In this document: positions 1-10,239 of the stretch, one piece after another
Position numbering within the stretch: position 1 is the stretch's first letter
Layout: every line of letters begins with the position of its first letter
Assembly: GCA_965117015.1 (NCBI GenBank)
Contig: OZ220747.1
Span: forward strand, 3,038,001-3,102,000
Direction: 5' to 3'
Origin: Aldehydirespirator sp965117015
GTDB lineage: Bacteria > Actinomycetota > Acidimicrobiia > Acidimicrobiales > Aldehydirespiratoraceae
Length of the DNA: 64,000 nt
Program-made: the position numbers and the translations under genes
Notes under the pieces: model-generated
Told to the model about the DNA's origin: nothing
The model's input: only the letters and a program-made list of their open reading frames with translations
Databases searched by the model: none

Positions 1-294
1 TCGGACTCGGTGCTGACTGCCTTGGAGCGGGCGGGCGTCACCCCCGAAGAGGTCGATGTGCTGCTCCCCCACCAGGCCAACATCAGGATCATCGAGGCCA
101 TATGCAAGCGCAGCGGCATCGACTTCGCCAAGAGTCACAACGTCATCGACCACACCGGCAACAACTGCGCGGCCACTATCCCGCTCTCGATGGCGAAGGC
201 CCACGCCGACGGGGCTTTGGAGCCTGGAGCGATCGTGGTGATGACCGGTTTCGGGGCGGGCATGACCTGGGCGTCCACGGTGGTCCGCTGGTAA
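1..294 (+). CDS. fabH: 3-oxoacyl-ACP synthase III (KAS III), C-terminal part
   Basis: Only the last 97 codons are inside the window; the reading frame is open from base 1. The fragment carries the KAS III signature PHQANIRII, whose His is a catalytic residue, then an HTGNNCAATIPLSM segment with the catalytic Asn, and the closing GFGAGMTW loop. KAS III condenses an acyl-CoA starter with malonyl-ACP to begin type II fatty-acid synthesis in the cytoplasm. The gene is followed after 4 bases by fabG and then acpP and fabF, a standard fab operon order. The family is about 330 residues long, so roughly two thirds, including the Cys nucleophile, lies upstream of the window. Confidence 0.93.
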   Translation, partial: SDSVLTALERAGVTPEEVDVLLPHQANIRIIEAICKRSGIDFAKSHNVIDHTGNNCAATIPLSMAKAHADGALEPGAIVVMTGFGAGMTWASTVVRW

Positions 295-298
295 CGGT

Positions 299-1048
299 GT
301 GAGCGTCGGAGGCGACGGGGGCGACGGACCCGGCCCCGGGCGAGTAGCGCTAGTCACCGGCGGCAACCGGGGCATCGGGCTGGCCATCGCCCGCCGGCTG
401 AGCCGGGCCGGGCACCGCGTGGCCGTCACCTATCGCAGCGAGCCGCCGGCTGACGCAGAGGCGAACAACCTGACGTGCGTCCGCTGCGACGTCACCGACC
501 CCGAGTCGGTCGCAGCCGCCCTGGCCTCTGTTACCGAGCGGCTCGGGGCTCCCGAGATCGTCGTCTGCAACGCCGGCATCACCCGCGACGGGCTGGTGCT
601 GCGGATGTCGGAGGAGGACTTCGGCGCGGTGGTCGACGCCAACCTCACCGGCAGTTTCCGGGTGGCCAAGCAGGCTGTGAGGGCCATGGTGAGGGGCCGC
701 TGGGGACGCATCGTGCTCATCTCGTCGGTGTCGGGCATCGGTGGCCAGGCCGGCCAGGCCAACTACTCGGCCTCCAAGGCCGGGCTGATCGGCCTGGCCC
801 GGTCATTGGCCAAGGAGTTCGCCTCCCGCAACGTCACCGTGAACGTGATCGCCCCCGGCGCGGTCGGCACCGACATGCTGGCCGCTTTGAACGAAGACCA
901 GCTCGACGCCATCGTGTCGCGGGTGCCGCTGGGCCGGGTTGGTGAAGCCGACGAGATTGCCGCCGCGGTCGAGTTCCTCGCGTCGGAGGACGCGAGCTAC
1001 GTCACCGGTATCGTTCTTGCGGTGGACGGCGGCCTCTCGATGGGCTGA
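299..1048 (+). CDS. fabG: 3-oxoacyl-ACP reductase (SDR family)
   Basis: 249 residues, the usual FabG size. It has the Rossmann dinucleotide motif TGGNRGIG near residues 20-27, NAG at 91-93, and the catalytic Ser (about 143), Tyr156 and Lys160 of YSASK. The product reduces 3-oxoacyl-ACP with NADPH in the elongation cycle of fatty-acid synthesis. The start is GTG four bases after the fabH stop. A Gly/Asp/Pro-rich stretch of about 12 residues precedes the first strand, so a slightly later start is possible. Its place between fabH and acpP makes the FAS II role much more likely than a catabolic SDR role. Confidence 0.93.
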   Translation: MSVGGDGGDGPGPGRVALVTGGNRGIGLAIARRLSRAGHRVAVTYRSEPPADAEANNLTCVRCDVTDPESVAAALASVTERLGAPEIVVCNAGITRDGLVLRMSEEDFGAVVDANLTGSFRVAKQAVRAMVRGRWGRIVLISSVSGIGGQAGQANYSASKAGLIGLARSLAKEFASRNVTVNVIAPGAVGTDMLAALNEDQLDAIVSRVPLGRVGEADEIAAAVEFLASEDASYVTGIVLAVDGGLSMG

Positions 1049-1114
1049 GGCGCCGTGGAAGCTACACCGGCCCGACCGGACCCTGTCGCAAGCTAGGAAT
1101 GGAAGGAAGAAGTC

Positions 1115-1351
1115 GTGAGTGACGAGAACTTCGAGCGTTTCAGGCAGTGCACCGTGGAGGTGCTGTCGGTCGACGCGGCCGACGTGGTGCCGGAGGCAGA
1201 CTTCGCTGACGATCTCGATGCTGACAGTCTCGACATCGTCGAGTTGGTGATGGCCCTCGAGGAAGAGTTCGACGTGAACGTCGACGAGGAGGAGCTGGAG
1301 GGCGTCGCCACCGTCGCCGAAGCCTTCGAGCTGGTCACCTCGAAGCTCTGA
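1115..1351 (+). CDS. acpP: Acyl carrier protein
   Basis: 78 residues, acidic and helical. The 4'-phosphopantetheine attachment site is Ser38 in the motif DADSLD, followed by the typical helix-II sequence IVELVMALEEEFDV. It carries growing acyl chains between the Fab enzymes encoded on either side. The start is GTG with a purine-rich ribosome site (GGAAGGAAG) 5-13 bases upstream. The short length, single carrier domain and position between fabG and fabF argue for the housekeeping ACP rather than a polyketide carrier domain. Confidence 0.94.
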   Translation: MSDENFERFRQCTVEVLSVDAADVVPEADFADDLDADSLDIVELVMALEEEFDVNVDEEELEGVATVAEAFELVTSKL

Positions 1352-1384
1352 CGAGGTTCCCGGATCGATGACGTTCACGCTCTG

Positions 1385-2572
1385 ATGAGCAGGCCCGATC
1401 GCAGGCGGGTGGCGGTCACCGGCCTCGGCGTAGTTTCAGCGGCCGGCATCGGCACAGAGGCGTACTTCCAGGGGCTGTGCAGCCCCGCGCCCGTGGGTGA
1501 GCGCCGCGTCACCGGCTTCGACCCCATCGACCACTTCGACAGCCCCAAGGAGGCGCGGCGGTCCGACCCGTACACGCAGTTCCTGGTGGCGGCCGCGGAC
1601 CAGGCCCTGGCCCAGGCCGGCGATATCGAGGCCGATCCCACTCGTTGCGGTGCCATGATCGGCACCGGTGTGGGCGGGATCACCACGCTGGAGCGGCAGA
1701 TCGGCGTGCTCCACGAGAAGGGGGCCCGCCGGGTGTCGCCGTTCCTGGTGCCGATGATGATGGCCAACGCCGGAGGCGCGACCCTGTCGATGCGCTACGG
1801 CTGGATGGGCCCGTCGGAGAATGTGGTCACCGCGTGCGCCGCCGGGACCCACGCGGTGGGCAACGCGGCCCGCCTCATCGCCGACGGCCGCTGCGACGCC
1901 GTGCTGGCCGGCGGCACCGAGGCGCCGTTCACTCCGGCCGCGGTGGCCGGATTCACCAACATGACCGCCCTGTCATCGAGCGGCGTCAGCCGCCCGTTCG
2001 ATGCACAGCGAGACGGGTTCGTCATGGCTGAGGGAGCCGCGGTGCTCGTCCTCGAGGACTGGGACATTGCCCAGGCTCGGGGGGCGCGGATCCTGGCCGA
2101 GGTGCTCGGCTCGGCGTCAACCGCAGACGCCCACCACATAACCGCCCCTTCGCCGGGCGGTAGCGGCGCGGTGCACTGCATGCAGCTGGCTCTGGACGAT
2201 GCCGGCGTGCGCCCCGCCGACGTGGTCCACGTCAACGCCCACGGCACCTCCACCGACCTCAACGACGCGGCCGAGGCCGAGGCCCTGTCGAAGGTCTTCG
2301 GCACCTCGCCGGGCCCGCTGGTGACGTCGACGAAGGGTGTGACCGGCCACGCGCTGGGAGCCGCCGGCGCCCTGGAGGCGTTGGCGGTGGTGCTTGCCAT
2401 GAAGAACGAGCTCATCCCGCCCACCGCCGGCCTCACCGAGCTGGACCCCGAGCTGCCGCCCATCCAGGTGGTGACGGGCGAGCCCGCTCCTTGGGAGCCC
2501 GGAGTGTCGATCTCGAACTCCTTCGGCTTCGGCGGCCACAACGGCACGCTGGTGATGGCCCCGGCCGCCTAG
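1385..2572 (+). CDS. fabF: 3-oxoacyl-ACP synthase II (KAS II)
   Basis: 395 residues with the Cys-His-His triad of elongating ketosynthases: Cys151 in TACAAGTHAVG, His285 in NAHGTSTDLND and His321 in TKGVTGHALGAAG. The C-terminal NSFGFGGHN loop is present. It elongates acyl-ACP with malonyl-ACP. It is the last gene of the fabH-fabG-acpP-fabF series and converges on fabZ, with 15 bases between the two stop codons. Length and motifs are those of a stand-alone FabF; no extra domain suggests a polyketide role. Confidence 0.94.
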   Translation: MSRPDRRRVAVTGLGVVSAAGIGTEAYFQGLCSPAPVGERRVTGFDPIDHFDSPKEARRSDPYTQFLVAAADQALAQAGDIEADPTRCGAMIGTGVGGITTLERQIGVLHEKGARRVSPFLVPMMMANAGGATLSMRYGWMGPSENVVTACAAGTHAVGNAARLIADGRCDAVLAGGTEAPFTPAAVAGFTNMTALSSSGVSRPFDAQRDGFVMAEGAAVLVLEDWDIAQARGARILAEVLGSASTADAHHITAPSPGGSGAVHCMQLALDDAGVRPADVVHVNAHGTSTDLNDAAEAEALSKVFGTSPGPLVTSTKGVTGHALGAAGALEALAVVLAMKNELIPPTAGLTELDPELPPIQVVTGEPAPWEPGVSISNSFGFGGHNGTLVMAPAA

Positions 2573-2573
2573 C

Positions 2574-2589
2574 GACCGGCCTGCCGGTC
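2574..2589. terminator. Short hairpin between convergent fabF and fabZ
   Basis: GACCGG and CCGGTC form a 6-bp perfect stem around a 4-base loop, immediately after the fabF stop and overlapping the last bases of fabZ. There is no T-tract on either strand, so it would at best be a weak bidirectional or Rho-assisted end signal. Confidence 0.3.
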
Positions 2590-3013
2590 AGGCGTCGGCG
2601 ATCACGAACATCAGGTCGCACTCCGCGGCGACCTTGCCGTCCAGCAGCGCCCGGCCCGAGCCCCGTCCCGCCCGGCTCGACAGGCGGGTCATCTCCACTT
2701 CGAGTTCGAGAGTGTCCCCGGGACGGACCTGCCGCCGGAAGCGGGCCCGGTCGAGCCCTCCGAACAGCGGCAGCCGCCCGGCGTAGCGCTCGTCGGCGAG
2801 CAGCGCCACCGCGCCGAGCTGGGCGATGGCCTCGCACATCAACACTCCGGGCACCGTGGGCAGACCCGGGAAGTGACCCTCGAAGAAGGGCTCGTCGCCG
2901 CGCAGACGCCAGCGGCCGCGGACCCGCTCGCCCGGAACCAACTCCGTGACCTCGTCCACGAACAGGAACGGGTCGCGGTGCGGGATTACCTCTTCGGGTC
3001 GGGGCAGGCTCAC
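2588..3013 (-). CDS. fabZ: 3-hydroxyacyl-ACP dehydratase
   Basis: 141 residues of hot-dog fold. PHRDPFLFVDEV is followed by the FabZ active-site region FFEGHFPGLPTVPG, with catalytic His47, and Glu61 in VLMCEAIAQ. It dehydrates 3-hydroxyacyl-ACP in the elongation cycle, completing the local set FabH, FabG, ACP, FabF, FabZ; the enoyl reductase is not in the window. It lies on the opposite strand to fabF and downstream of the HU gene, 27 bases after that stop, so it may be co-transcribed with hup. The ATG start gives the standard N-terminus. Confidence 0.92.
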   Translation of the reverse strand: MSLPRPEEVIPHRDPFLFVDEVTELVPGERVRGRWRLRGDEPFFEGHFPGLPTVPGVLMCEAIAQLGAVALLADERYAGRLPLFGGLDRARFRRQVRPGDTLELEVEMTRLSSRAGRGSGRALLDGKVAAECDLMFVIADA

Positions 3014-3040
3014 GGGTCGCAGCCGGGCGACGGGCGAGGA

Positions 3041-3316
3041 TCAGCCTCGGGCCGCGGACTTGAGCCTGGCGCCGGCCTGGATCTTCACGCCGGTCGACGC
3101 CGGCACGGCCACCGCCTCGCCGGTCTGTGGATTGCGACCCGTGCGGGCGGCTCTCTGCACCGTCGAGATCTTCATGTAGCCGGTCAGGTTGATATCGCCT
3201 CCGGAGGCCAGCTCGTCGCAGGCGAGCTCCATGAGTCCGTCGATGCACTTCGCGGCATCCGCCTGGGAGACGCCCGCCCTGAGGGCCACAGCAGCGACAA
3301 CATCACGCTTGTTCAT
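3041..3316 (-). CDS. hup: HU-family nucleoid-associated DNA-binding protein
   Basis: 91 residues starting MNKRDVVAAVA, with the HU/IHF hallmark GRNPQTGE at residues 61-68 at the base of the DNA-binding arm. It bends and compacts DNA as a dimer. It lacks the long Lys/Ala-rich C-terminal tail of mycobacterial HupB and is of the short HU type. A strong ribosome site (AAAGGAG) sits 6 bases before the ATG, and a TATAGT box lies at 3370-3375 on the same strand as a likely -10 element. fabZ follows after 27 bases. Confidence 0.92.
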   Translation of the reverse strand: MNKRDVVAAVALRAGVSQADAAKCIDGLMELACDELASGGDINLTGYMKISTVQRAARTGRNPQTGEAVAVPASTGVKIQAGARLKSAARG

Positions 3317-3456
3317 TGATTTCTCCTTTGTGATGACGGCGCCGCTTCCGGCACCAATTGCGGCCCGGCACTATAGGGCGAGACCCGCCGCACCTCGGGG
3401 ATGCCCGCGGAATCGAGGCCGTCGAGGTTGTGATCGCCGCGCCAGGCTGGGCGGCG

Positions 3457-4644
3457 TCAGCGGCGGACGATCACCGACGAGCCGTGGCCGAACAGGCCCT
3501 GGTTGACGGTGATGCCCACCCTGGCTCTGTCGACCTGGCGGGCGCCGGCTGCGCCTCGCAGCTGCCAGGTGAGCTCGCAGACCTGGGCTATGGCCTGGGC
3601 TGGGACGGCCTCCCCGAACGCGCCCAGGCCGCCGCTGGGGTTGACGGGCAGGCGCCCACCGATGGCGGTGTCGCCGTCTCTGAGAAGGCGCTCGGCTTCT
3701 CCGGCGCCGCAGAAGCCGAGCTGCTCGTACCAGTCCAACTCCATGGCTGAGGACAGGTCGTAGACCTCGGCCACGTCGACGTCGTCGGGGCCGAGCCCGG
3801 CCTCGTCGTAGGCCCGGGCCCCGATCGACTCCTTGAAGCCCACCAGCGGCGCGGACGGGTCGGCCACCGAGTCGGCGGCCAGGTACGGCAGGTCGATCAC
3901 CGGGTCGGGATACGTCGGCGAGACGGTGGAGATTCCCGCCACCCTCACCGGATCGTCCTGGCCGTGGCTGCGGGCCCATTCCATCGATGACACCACCATG
4001 GCCGCTCCCCCGTCGGAGGTGGCGCAGATGTCGAGCAGCCGCAGCGGGTCGGACACCACCGGCGAGTTGCGCACGTCGTCGAGGCCGTACTCCTTGGTGA
4101 AGCGAGCGTTGGGGTTGTGGGCGCCGTGGCGGGAGTTCTTGACCTTGACCATGGCGAAGTCGTCGGTCGTGGCCCCGTAGAGGTCCATGCGCCGCCTGGC
4201 GTGCAATCCGAAGTAGACGGGGTTGGTGGCGCCCACGAGGTGGAAGCGCAGCCAGTCGATGTCGTCGGGGCGGTCCCCGGCGTTGGGGGCGAGGAACCCC
4301 TTGGGGGTGGTGTCGGCCCCCACCACCAGCGCCACGTCGCAGGCGCCCGACAGGATCTGGCCCCGGGCCACCTGCAGGGCGGTCGCTCCCGACGCGCAGG
4401 CCGAGTAGCTGCTGGCCAGCTGGGCGCCGGTGAACCCGAGCGCCCGGGCGAATGTCGAGCCGGCCACGTAGCCCGGATACCCGCACCGCACCGTCACCGC
4501 GCCCGACACGAAGCCGACGTCGGCGTAGTCGACCCCGGCGTCGTCCAGGGCGTCTCGGGCCGCGGCCACCCCGTACTCGGTGAAGTTGCGGCCCCACTTG
4601 CCCCAGGGGTGCATGCCTACGCCGAGGACGGCGATCTCCTCCAT
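3457..4644 (-). CDS. Thiolase-like lipid-transfer/acetyl-CoA acetyltransferase (SCPx type)
   Basis: 395 residues. The first residues MEEIAVLGVGMHPWGK match the N-terminus of SCPx-like thiolases of actinobacteria. The probable nucleophile is Cys83 in SYSACASGAT, and the C-terminal NQGLFGHGSS corresponds to the oxyanion/glycine loop. Such proteins pair with a DUF35 partner and act in lipid or sterol side-chain degradation, as thiolases or as aldolases with the partner. The ATG at 4644 lies 2 bases after the stop of the DUF35 gene, so the two form an operon. A long open frame upstream in the same register is non-homologous and was not used. Substrate unknown. Confidence 0.85.
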   Translation of the reverse strand: MEEIAVLGVGMHPWGKWGRNFTEYGVAAARDALDDAGVDYADVGFVSGAVTVRCGYPGYVAGSTFARALGFTGAQLASSYSACASGATALQVARGQILSGACDVALVVGADTTPKGFLAPNAGDRPDDIDWLRFHLVGATNPVYFGLHARRRMDLYGATTDDFAMVKVKNSRHGAHNPNARFTKEYGLDDVRNSPVVSDPLRLLDICATSDGGAAMVVSSMEWARSHGQDDPVRVAGISTVSPTYPDPVIDLPYLAADSVADPSAPLVGFKESIGARAYDEAGLGPDDVDVAEVYDLSSAMELDWYEQLGFCGAGEAERLLRDGDTAIGGRLPVNPSGGLGAFGEAVPAQAIAQVCELTWQLRGAAGARQVDRARVGITVNQGLFGHGSSVIVRR

Positions 4645-4646
4645 GG

Positions 4647-5096
4647 CTAGGCGTCCTTCGATCCTGCGGCCGCCGGACGCCACTTCCAGACCAGGTAGTC
4701 GCAGTCGTCGTCGCGGTAGAGCGTGTCGACGGCCAGCTCCATCTCCATGCCCACTTCCAGGTCCTCGGGGCTGACGCCGGCGGTGCACTGGCCCAGCACC
4801 ACCATCTTCTCGTCCTCCAGCTCCACCGCCGCGATGGTGATCGGCTCATAGGGTTCCGAAGGCACCACGAACGGCGGCGGGGGCGGGTAGTGGCTGGTGG
4901 TGTAGGACCAAACCCGGCCTCGCCGGCTCAGCAGCACCTCCTCCAGCTCGACCGGCCCGACACGGGGGTCGGCCCCGCCGAGGTGCCTTGGGAAGAAGTA
5001 CGACTCGGTGCCGGGAACCCGCCCGCCGATCAGCCGCGGCCCGTCGTCATCGATTGTGAACAGCCCCTCGACCGCCGGCACCCGGGTTCTAGACAT
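4647..5096 (-). CDS. DUF35 OB-fold protein, partner of the thiolase, with zinc ribbon degenerated
   Basis: 149 residues from the ATG at 5096. The N-terminal part (RLIGGRVPGTESYFFP) aligns with the DUF35 rubredoxin-like zinc ribbon, but all four zinc-binding cysteines are absent. The OB-fold part, with LSRRGRVWSYTT and the GQCTAGVSPEDLEVGMEME segment, is well kept. DUF35 proteins bind thiolase-like partners and help substrate (acyl-CoA) handling. The frame stays open upstream to 5249, but that extension would overlap the divergent gene at 5158 and has no family similarity. A TACCCT box 8 bases before the chosen ATG supports this start. Confidence 0.78.
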   Translation of the reverse strand: MSRTRVPAVEGLFTIDDDGPRLIGGRVPGTESYFFPRHLGGADPRVGPVELEEVLLSRRGRVWSYTTSHYPPPPPFVVPSEPYEPITIAAVELEDEKMVVLGQCTAGVSPEDLEVGMEMELAVDTLYRDDDCDYLVWKWRPAAAGSKDA

Positions 5097-5104
5097 CGGC
5101 GGCA

Positions 5105-5110
5105 AGGGTA
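5105..5110 (-). promoter_or_regulatory. -10 box (TACCCT) of the DUF35-thiolase operon, probably leaderless
   Basis: TACCCT on the minus strand ends 8 bases before the ATG at 5096. No Shine-Dalgarno sequence lies between, so transcription should start at or next to the start codon. Confidence 0.45.
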
Positions 5111-5144
5111 CCGAAGAGTGAAGGGACAGGAACCGAGCCGGCGC

Positions 5145-5150
5145 TAGCGT
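5145..5150 (+). promoter_or_regulatory. -10 box (TAGCGT) of the 5158 gene, probably leaderless
   Basis: TAGCGT ends 7 bases before the ATG at 5158, the spacing expected when the transcript begins at the start codon. Together with the box at 5105-5110 it makes a divergent promoter pair. Confidence 0.45.
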
Positions 5151-5157
5151 CACGTCC

Positions 5158-6300
5158 ATGAACTCGTATCGATCAATATCGGCCTGGGACGACTTCCCGG
5201 TCCACCAGACCTCCGAGTACGTGCGCCATCCGGCCACCTCGGACCGCAACTTCTACGACCGCTACTACTTCAACCTGCACCCCTCCAGCGGCGAGTACTT
5301 CGCCATCTTCGGGCTGGGCCAGTACCCCAATCTGGGCACCACCGACGCTTACCTGGCCGTCACCCGGGGCGACGACCACCTGGTGGTGCGGGCCAGCAAG
5401 CCCCTCACCGACCGCTCCGACATCTCGGTCGGACCGGTGCGCGTCGAGGTGGTCGAGCCCCTGCGCAAGCTGCGGGTGATCGTGGAGCCGGACCGGCCGG
5501 CCGACTCGCAGCTGGCCATGGACGTCACCTGGACCTCCCCCATCGACCCCTTCGAGGAGCCCCGCCAGTACTTGCGGACCCGGGGCACGCTGGTGTTCAA
5601 CACCCAGCGGTTCGCCCAGCTCGGCCGCTGGGAGGGAACTCTCACCGTGGACGGGACCGACATCGCGGTCACCCCGGAGCGTTGCGGCGGGGCCCGGGAC
5701 CGGTCGTGGGGCGTGCGCCCCGTGGGCGAGAAACAGCCCGACGGCATCCGCCAGACCATTTCGGTGCTGGGGGGCATGTGGAACTACATGCCCGCCGACT
5801 ACGGCGACCACTGGGTGATCTACCTGTGCCATGAGGAGCCCGACGGCAACAGGACCATGCAGACCGGCATGCGGGTCTGGACCGATCCCGACCGGCCCCG
5901 CGACTACCTCGGGCGGCCCGAGTGGGTCCACGACGCCATCAGCGGCACCCGCCTGCTATCGGGGTCGCACATCACCTTCCCGGAGGCGCCCGGCGGACCC
6001 ATCACCGTCCATGTCGAGCCGTTGGCCACCAACTTCATCTCCATCGGCGCGGGCTACGGCGTCGAGCCCGACTGGCGCCACGGCATGTGGCAGGGCGAGG
6101 AGCTCGTGGAGCAGGCCCGGGCCTACAAGGTGAGCGAGATCCGGGGTCTCGGCCAGTACGGCGTGGTGGACTCGGTGGCCCGCTTCACCTACGACGACCC
6201 GGTTCGTGGCCCCCAGGAGGGCTACGGCCTGTACGAGCATGGCTTCTTCGGACCGTTCCCCAAGCTGGGCCTGACCGACCGGGGCGACTTGTTCCCATAA
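5158..6300 (+). CDS. Conserved hypothetical protein, lipocalin-like (CrtC/AttH-type) fold suspected
   Basis: 380 residues, soluble, no signal peptide or membrane segment, rich in Trp and Tyr in alternating beta-strand-like patterns. The segment CGGARDRSWGVRP at about residues 177-189 resembles a conserved RDRSWGxR motif of large actinobacterial proteins found near steroid and lipid catabolism genes (often annotated as DUF7064/7065-like or hydroxyneurosporene-synthase-like). I infer a double lipocalin-like barrel but cannot prove it. It is divergent from the DUF35-thiolase operon, which hints at hydrophobic substrate handling. No catalytic function is assigned. Confidence 0.7.
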   Translation: MNSYRSISAWDDFPVHQTSEYVRHPATSDRNFYDRYYFNLHPSSGEYFAIFGLGQYPNLGTTDAYLAVTRGDDHLVVRASKPLTDRSDISVGPVRVEVVEPLRKLRVIVEPDRPADSQLAMDVTWTSPIDPFEEPRQYLRTRGTLVFNTQRFAQLGRWEGTLTVDGTDIAVTPERCGGARDRSWGVRPVGEKQPDGIRQTISVLGGMWNYMPADYGDHWVIYLCHEEPDGNRTMQTGMRVWTDPDRPRDYLGRPEWVHDAISGTRLLSGSHITFPEAPGGPITVHVEPLATNFISIGAGYGVEPDWRHGMWQGEELVEQARAYKVSEIRGLGQYGVVDSVARFTYDDPVRGPQEGYGLYEHGFFGPFPKLGLTDRGDLFP

Positions 6301-6349
6301 CTCCTCGGGATAGGGGCTGGCCCAGTCCTCTGGGTAGATTGTCGTATCG

Positions 6350-9247
<2,898 letters not shown>

Positions 9248-9287
9248 GCCGCCGCCTCCGGCCCGGCCAACACCCAGGGAGACGACG

Positions 9288-10085
9288 ATGCCCGACGCCC
9301 TAGTCGAACGCGACGGTCACGTGATGATCATCACCATGAACCGGCCGGCCCGGATGAACGCCATAACCGGCCCGATGCTCATCCGCATGTACGACGCCTA
9401 CGAGGAGGCCTCCAACGACCCCGAGGTGCGCTGCATCGTGGTGACCGGGGCCGGGGGCAATTTCTGCTCGGGAGCCGACCTCAGAGCCATGGCCGGCGAC
9501 GCCGACGCCAGCGACCTGCTCGACACCAGGGCCCGCATGGCCGAGGACCCCGACATCGTGTACAAAGCCCTTTTCCGCCACTACCGGCCGACCAAGCCCA
9601 TCGTGGCCGCGGTGGAGGGGGTGGCCATCGCGGGCGGCACCGAGATCCTCCAGGCCATGGAGATCAGGGTGGCCGGCGAGTCGGCCCGCTTCGGGGTGAG
9701 CGAGGTCCGCTGGTCGCTCTACCCGATGGGCGGCTCGGCAGTGCGCCTGCCCCGCCAGATCCCCTACACCCACGCGGCGGAGATCCTGCTCACCGGCAAG
9801 CACCTCAGCTCGGCCGAGGCCCTCGAGATCGGTCTGATCGGCCATGTCGTGCCCGACGGCCAGGCCCTGGAGAAGGCTCTTGAGATCGCCGGTGTGGTGG
9901 CAGCCAACGGCCCGCTGGCCTCCGCGGCCATCACCCGCACCCTGCACGAGTGCGACGGCATGGAGCTCGACGACGCCCTGCGCCACGAGTGGGACTACGG
10001 GCAGGCCGTGTTCCGCTCCAACGACGCCAAGGAAGGCCCGAAGGCCTTCGCCGAGAAGCGCACCCCCAACTTCACCGGCACCTGA
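9288..10085 (+). CDS. Enoyl-CoA hydratase/isomerase (crotonase superfamily)
   Basis: 265 residues. The oxyanion-hole motif FCSGADL (59-65) and both catalytic glutamates expected of hydratases are present: Glu119 in AGGTE and Glu139 in FGVSEVRW. It therefore differs from the two crotonases at 20611 and 22752, which have His at these places. It probably hydrates a trans-2-enoyl-CoA. An AGGGAG ribosome site precedes the ATG. It lies 40 bases after gcvP without an obvious functional link and is followed by the twin palindromes. Substrate cannot be inferred. Confidence 0.85.
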   Translation: MPDALVERDGHVMIITMNRPARMNAITGPMLIRMYDAYEEASNDPEVRCIVVTGAGGNFCSGADLRAMAGDADASDLLDTRARMAEDPDIVYKALFRHYRPTKPIVAAVEGVAIAGGTEILQAMEIRVAGESARFGVSEVRWSLYPMGGSAVRLPRQIPYTHAAEILLTGKHLSSAEALEIGLIGHVVPDGQALEKALEIAGVVAANGPLASAAITRTLHECDGMELDDALRHEWDYGQAVFRSNDAKEGPKAFAEKRTPNFTGT

Positions 10086-10089
10086 CCGC

Positions 10090-10136
10090 GAATTGGCAGC
10101 ACGATGCACGCCATCCGTGCACGACGCTGCCAATTC
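10090..10136 (+). repeat. 47-base palindromic element, copy 1
   Basis: GAATTGGCAGC and GCTGCCAATTC form a perfect 11-bp outer stem. A 4+4-base internal mismatch follows, then TGCAC/GTGCA as an inner stem around the loop GCCATCC. The second copy starts 71 bases later in the same orientation and differs only in the internal mismatch bases. Confidence 0.85.
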
Positions 10137-10160
10137 CCGAGGCCATGATCCTGCTGCCGC

Positions 10161-10207
10161 GAATTGGCAGCACAATGCACGCCATCCGTGCAAAGCGCTG
10201 CCAATTC
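10161..10207 (+). repeat. 47-base palindromic element, copy 2
   Basis: Same length, same 11-bp outer stem, same inner stem and same 7-base loop as copy 1. All four or so differences fall in the 4+4 internal mismatch region. It ends 32 bases before the mycothione reductase ATG and 16 bases before its putative -10 box. Confidence 0.85.
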
Positions 10208-10239
10208 CCGTGGAAGCGGGCGGTAGGGTGCCGCGCTCG

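Noticed and set aside
3371..4849. Very long open frame over the thiolase and DUF35 genes in another register
   Set aside because: Arg/Pro/Gly-rich translation with no motifs, typical of shadow frames in GC-rich DNA. The same holds for long frames over gcvP, the permeases and the binding proteins.
6301..6349. Glycine riboswitch before gcvP
   Set aside because: The gap is only 49 bases with a start-proximal -10 box; there is no room for an aptamer.
10090..10207. CRISPR array
   Set aside because: Only two units, each strongly palindromic, with a 24-base gap, and no cas genes.
9844..10239. N-terminal extension of mycothione reductase
   Set aside because: The frame is open, but it runs antiphase through the crotonase gene and the palindromes; the family start fits the ATG at 10240.
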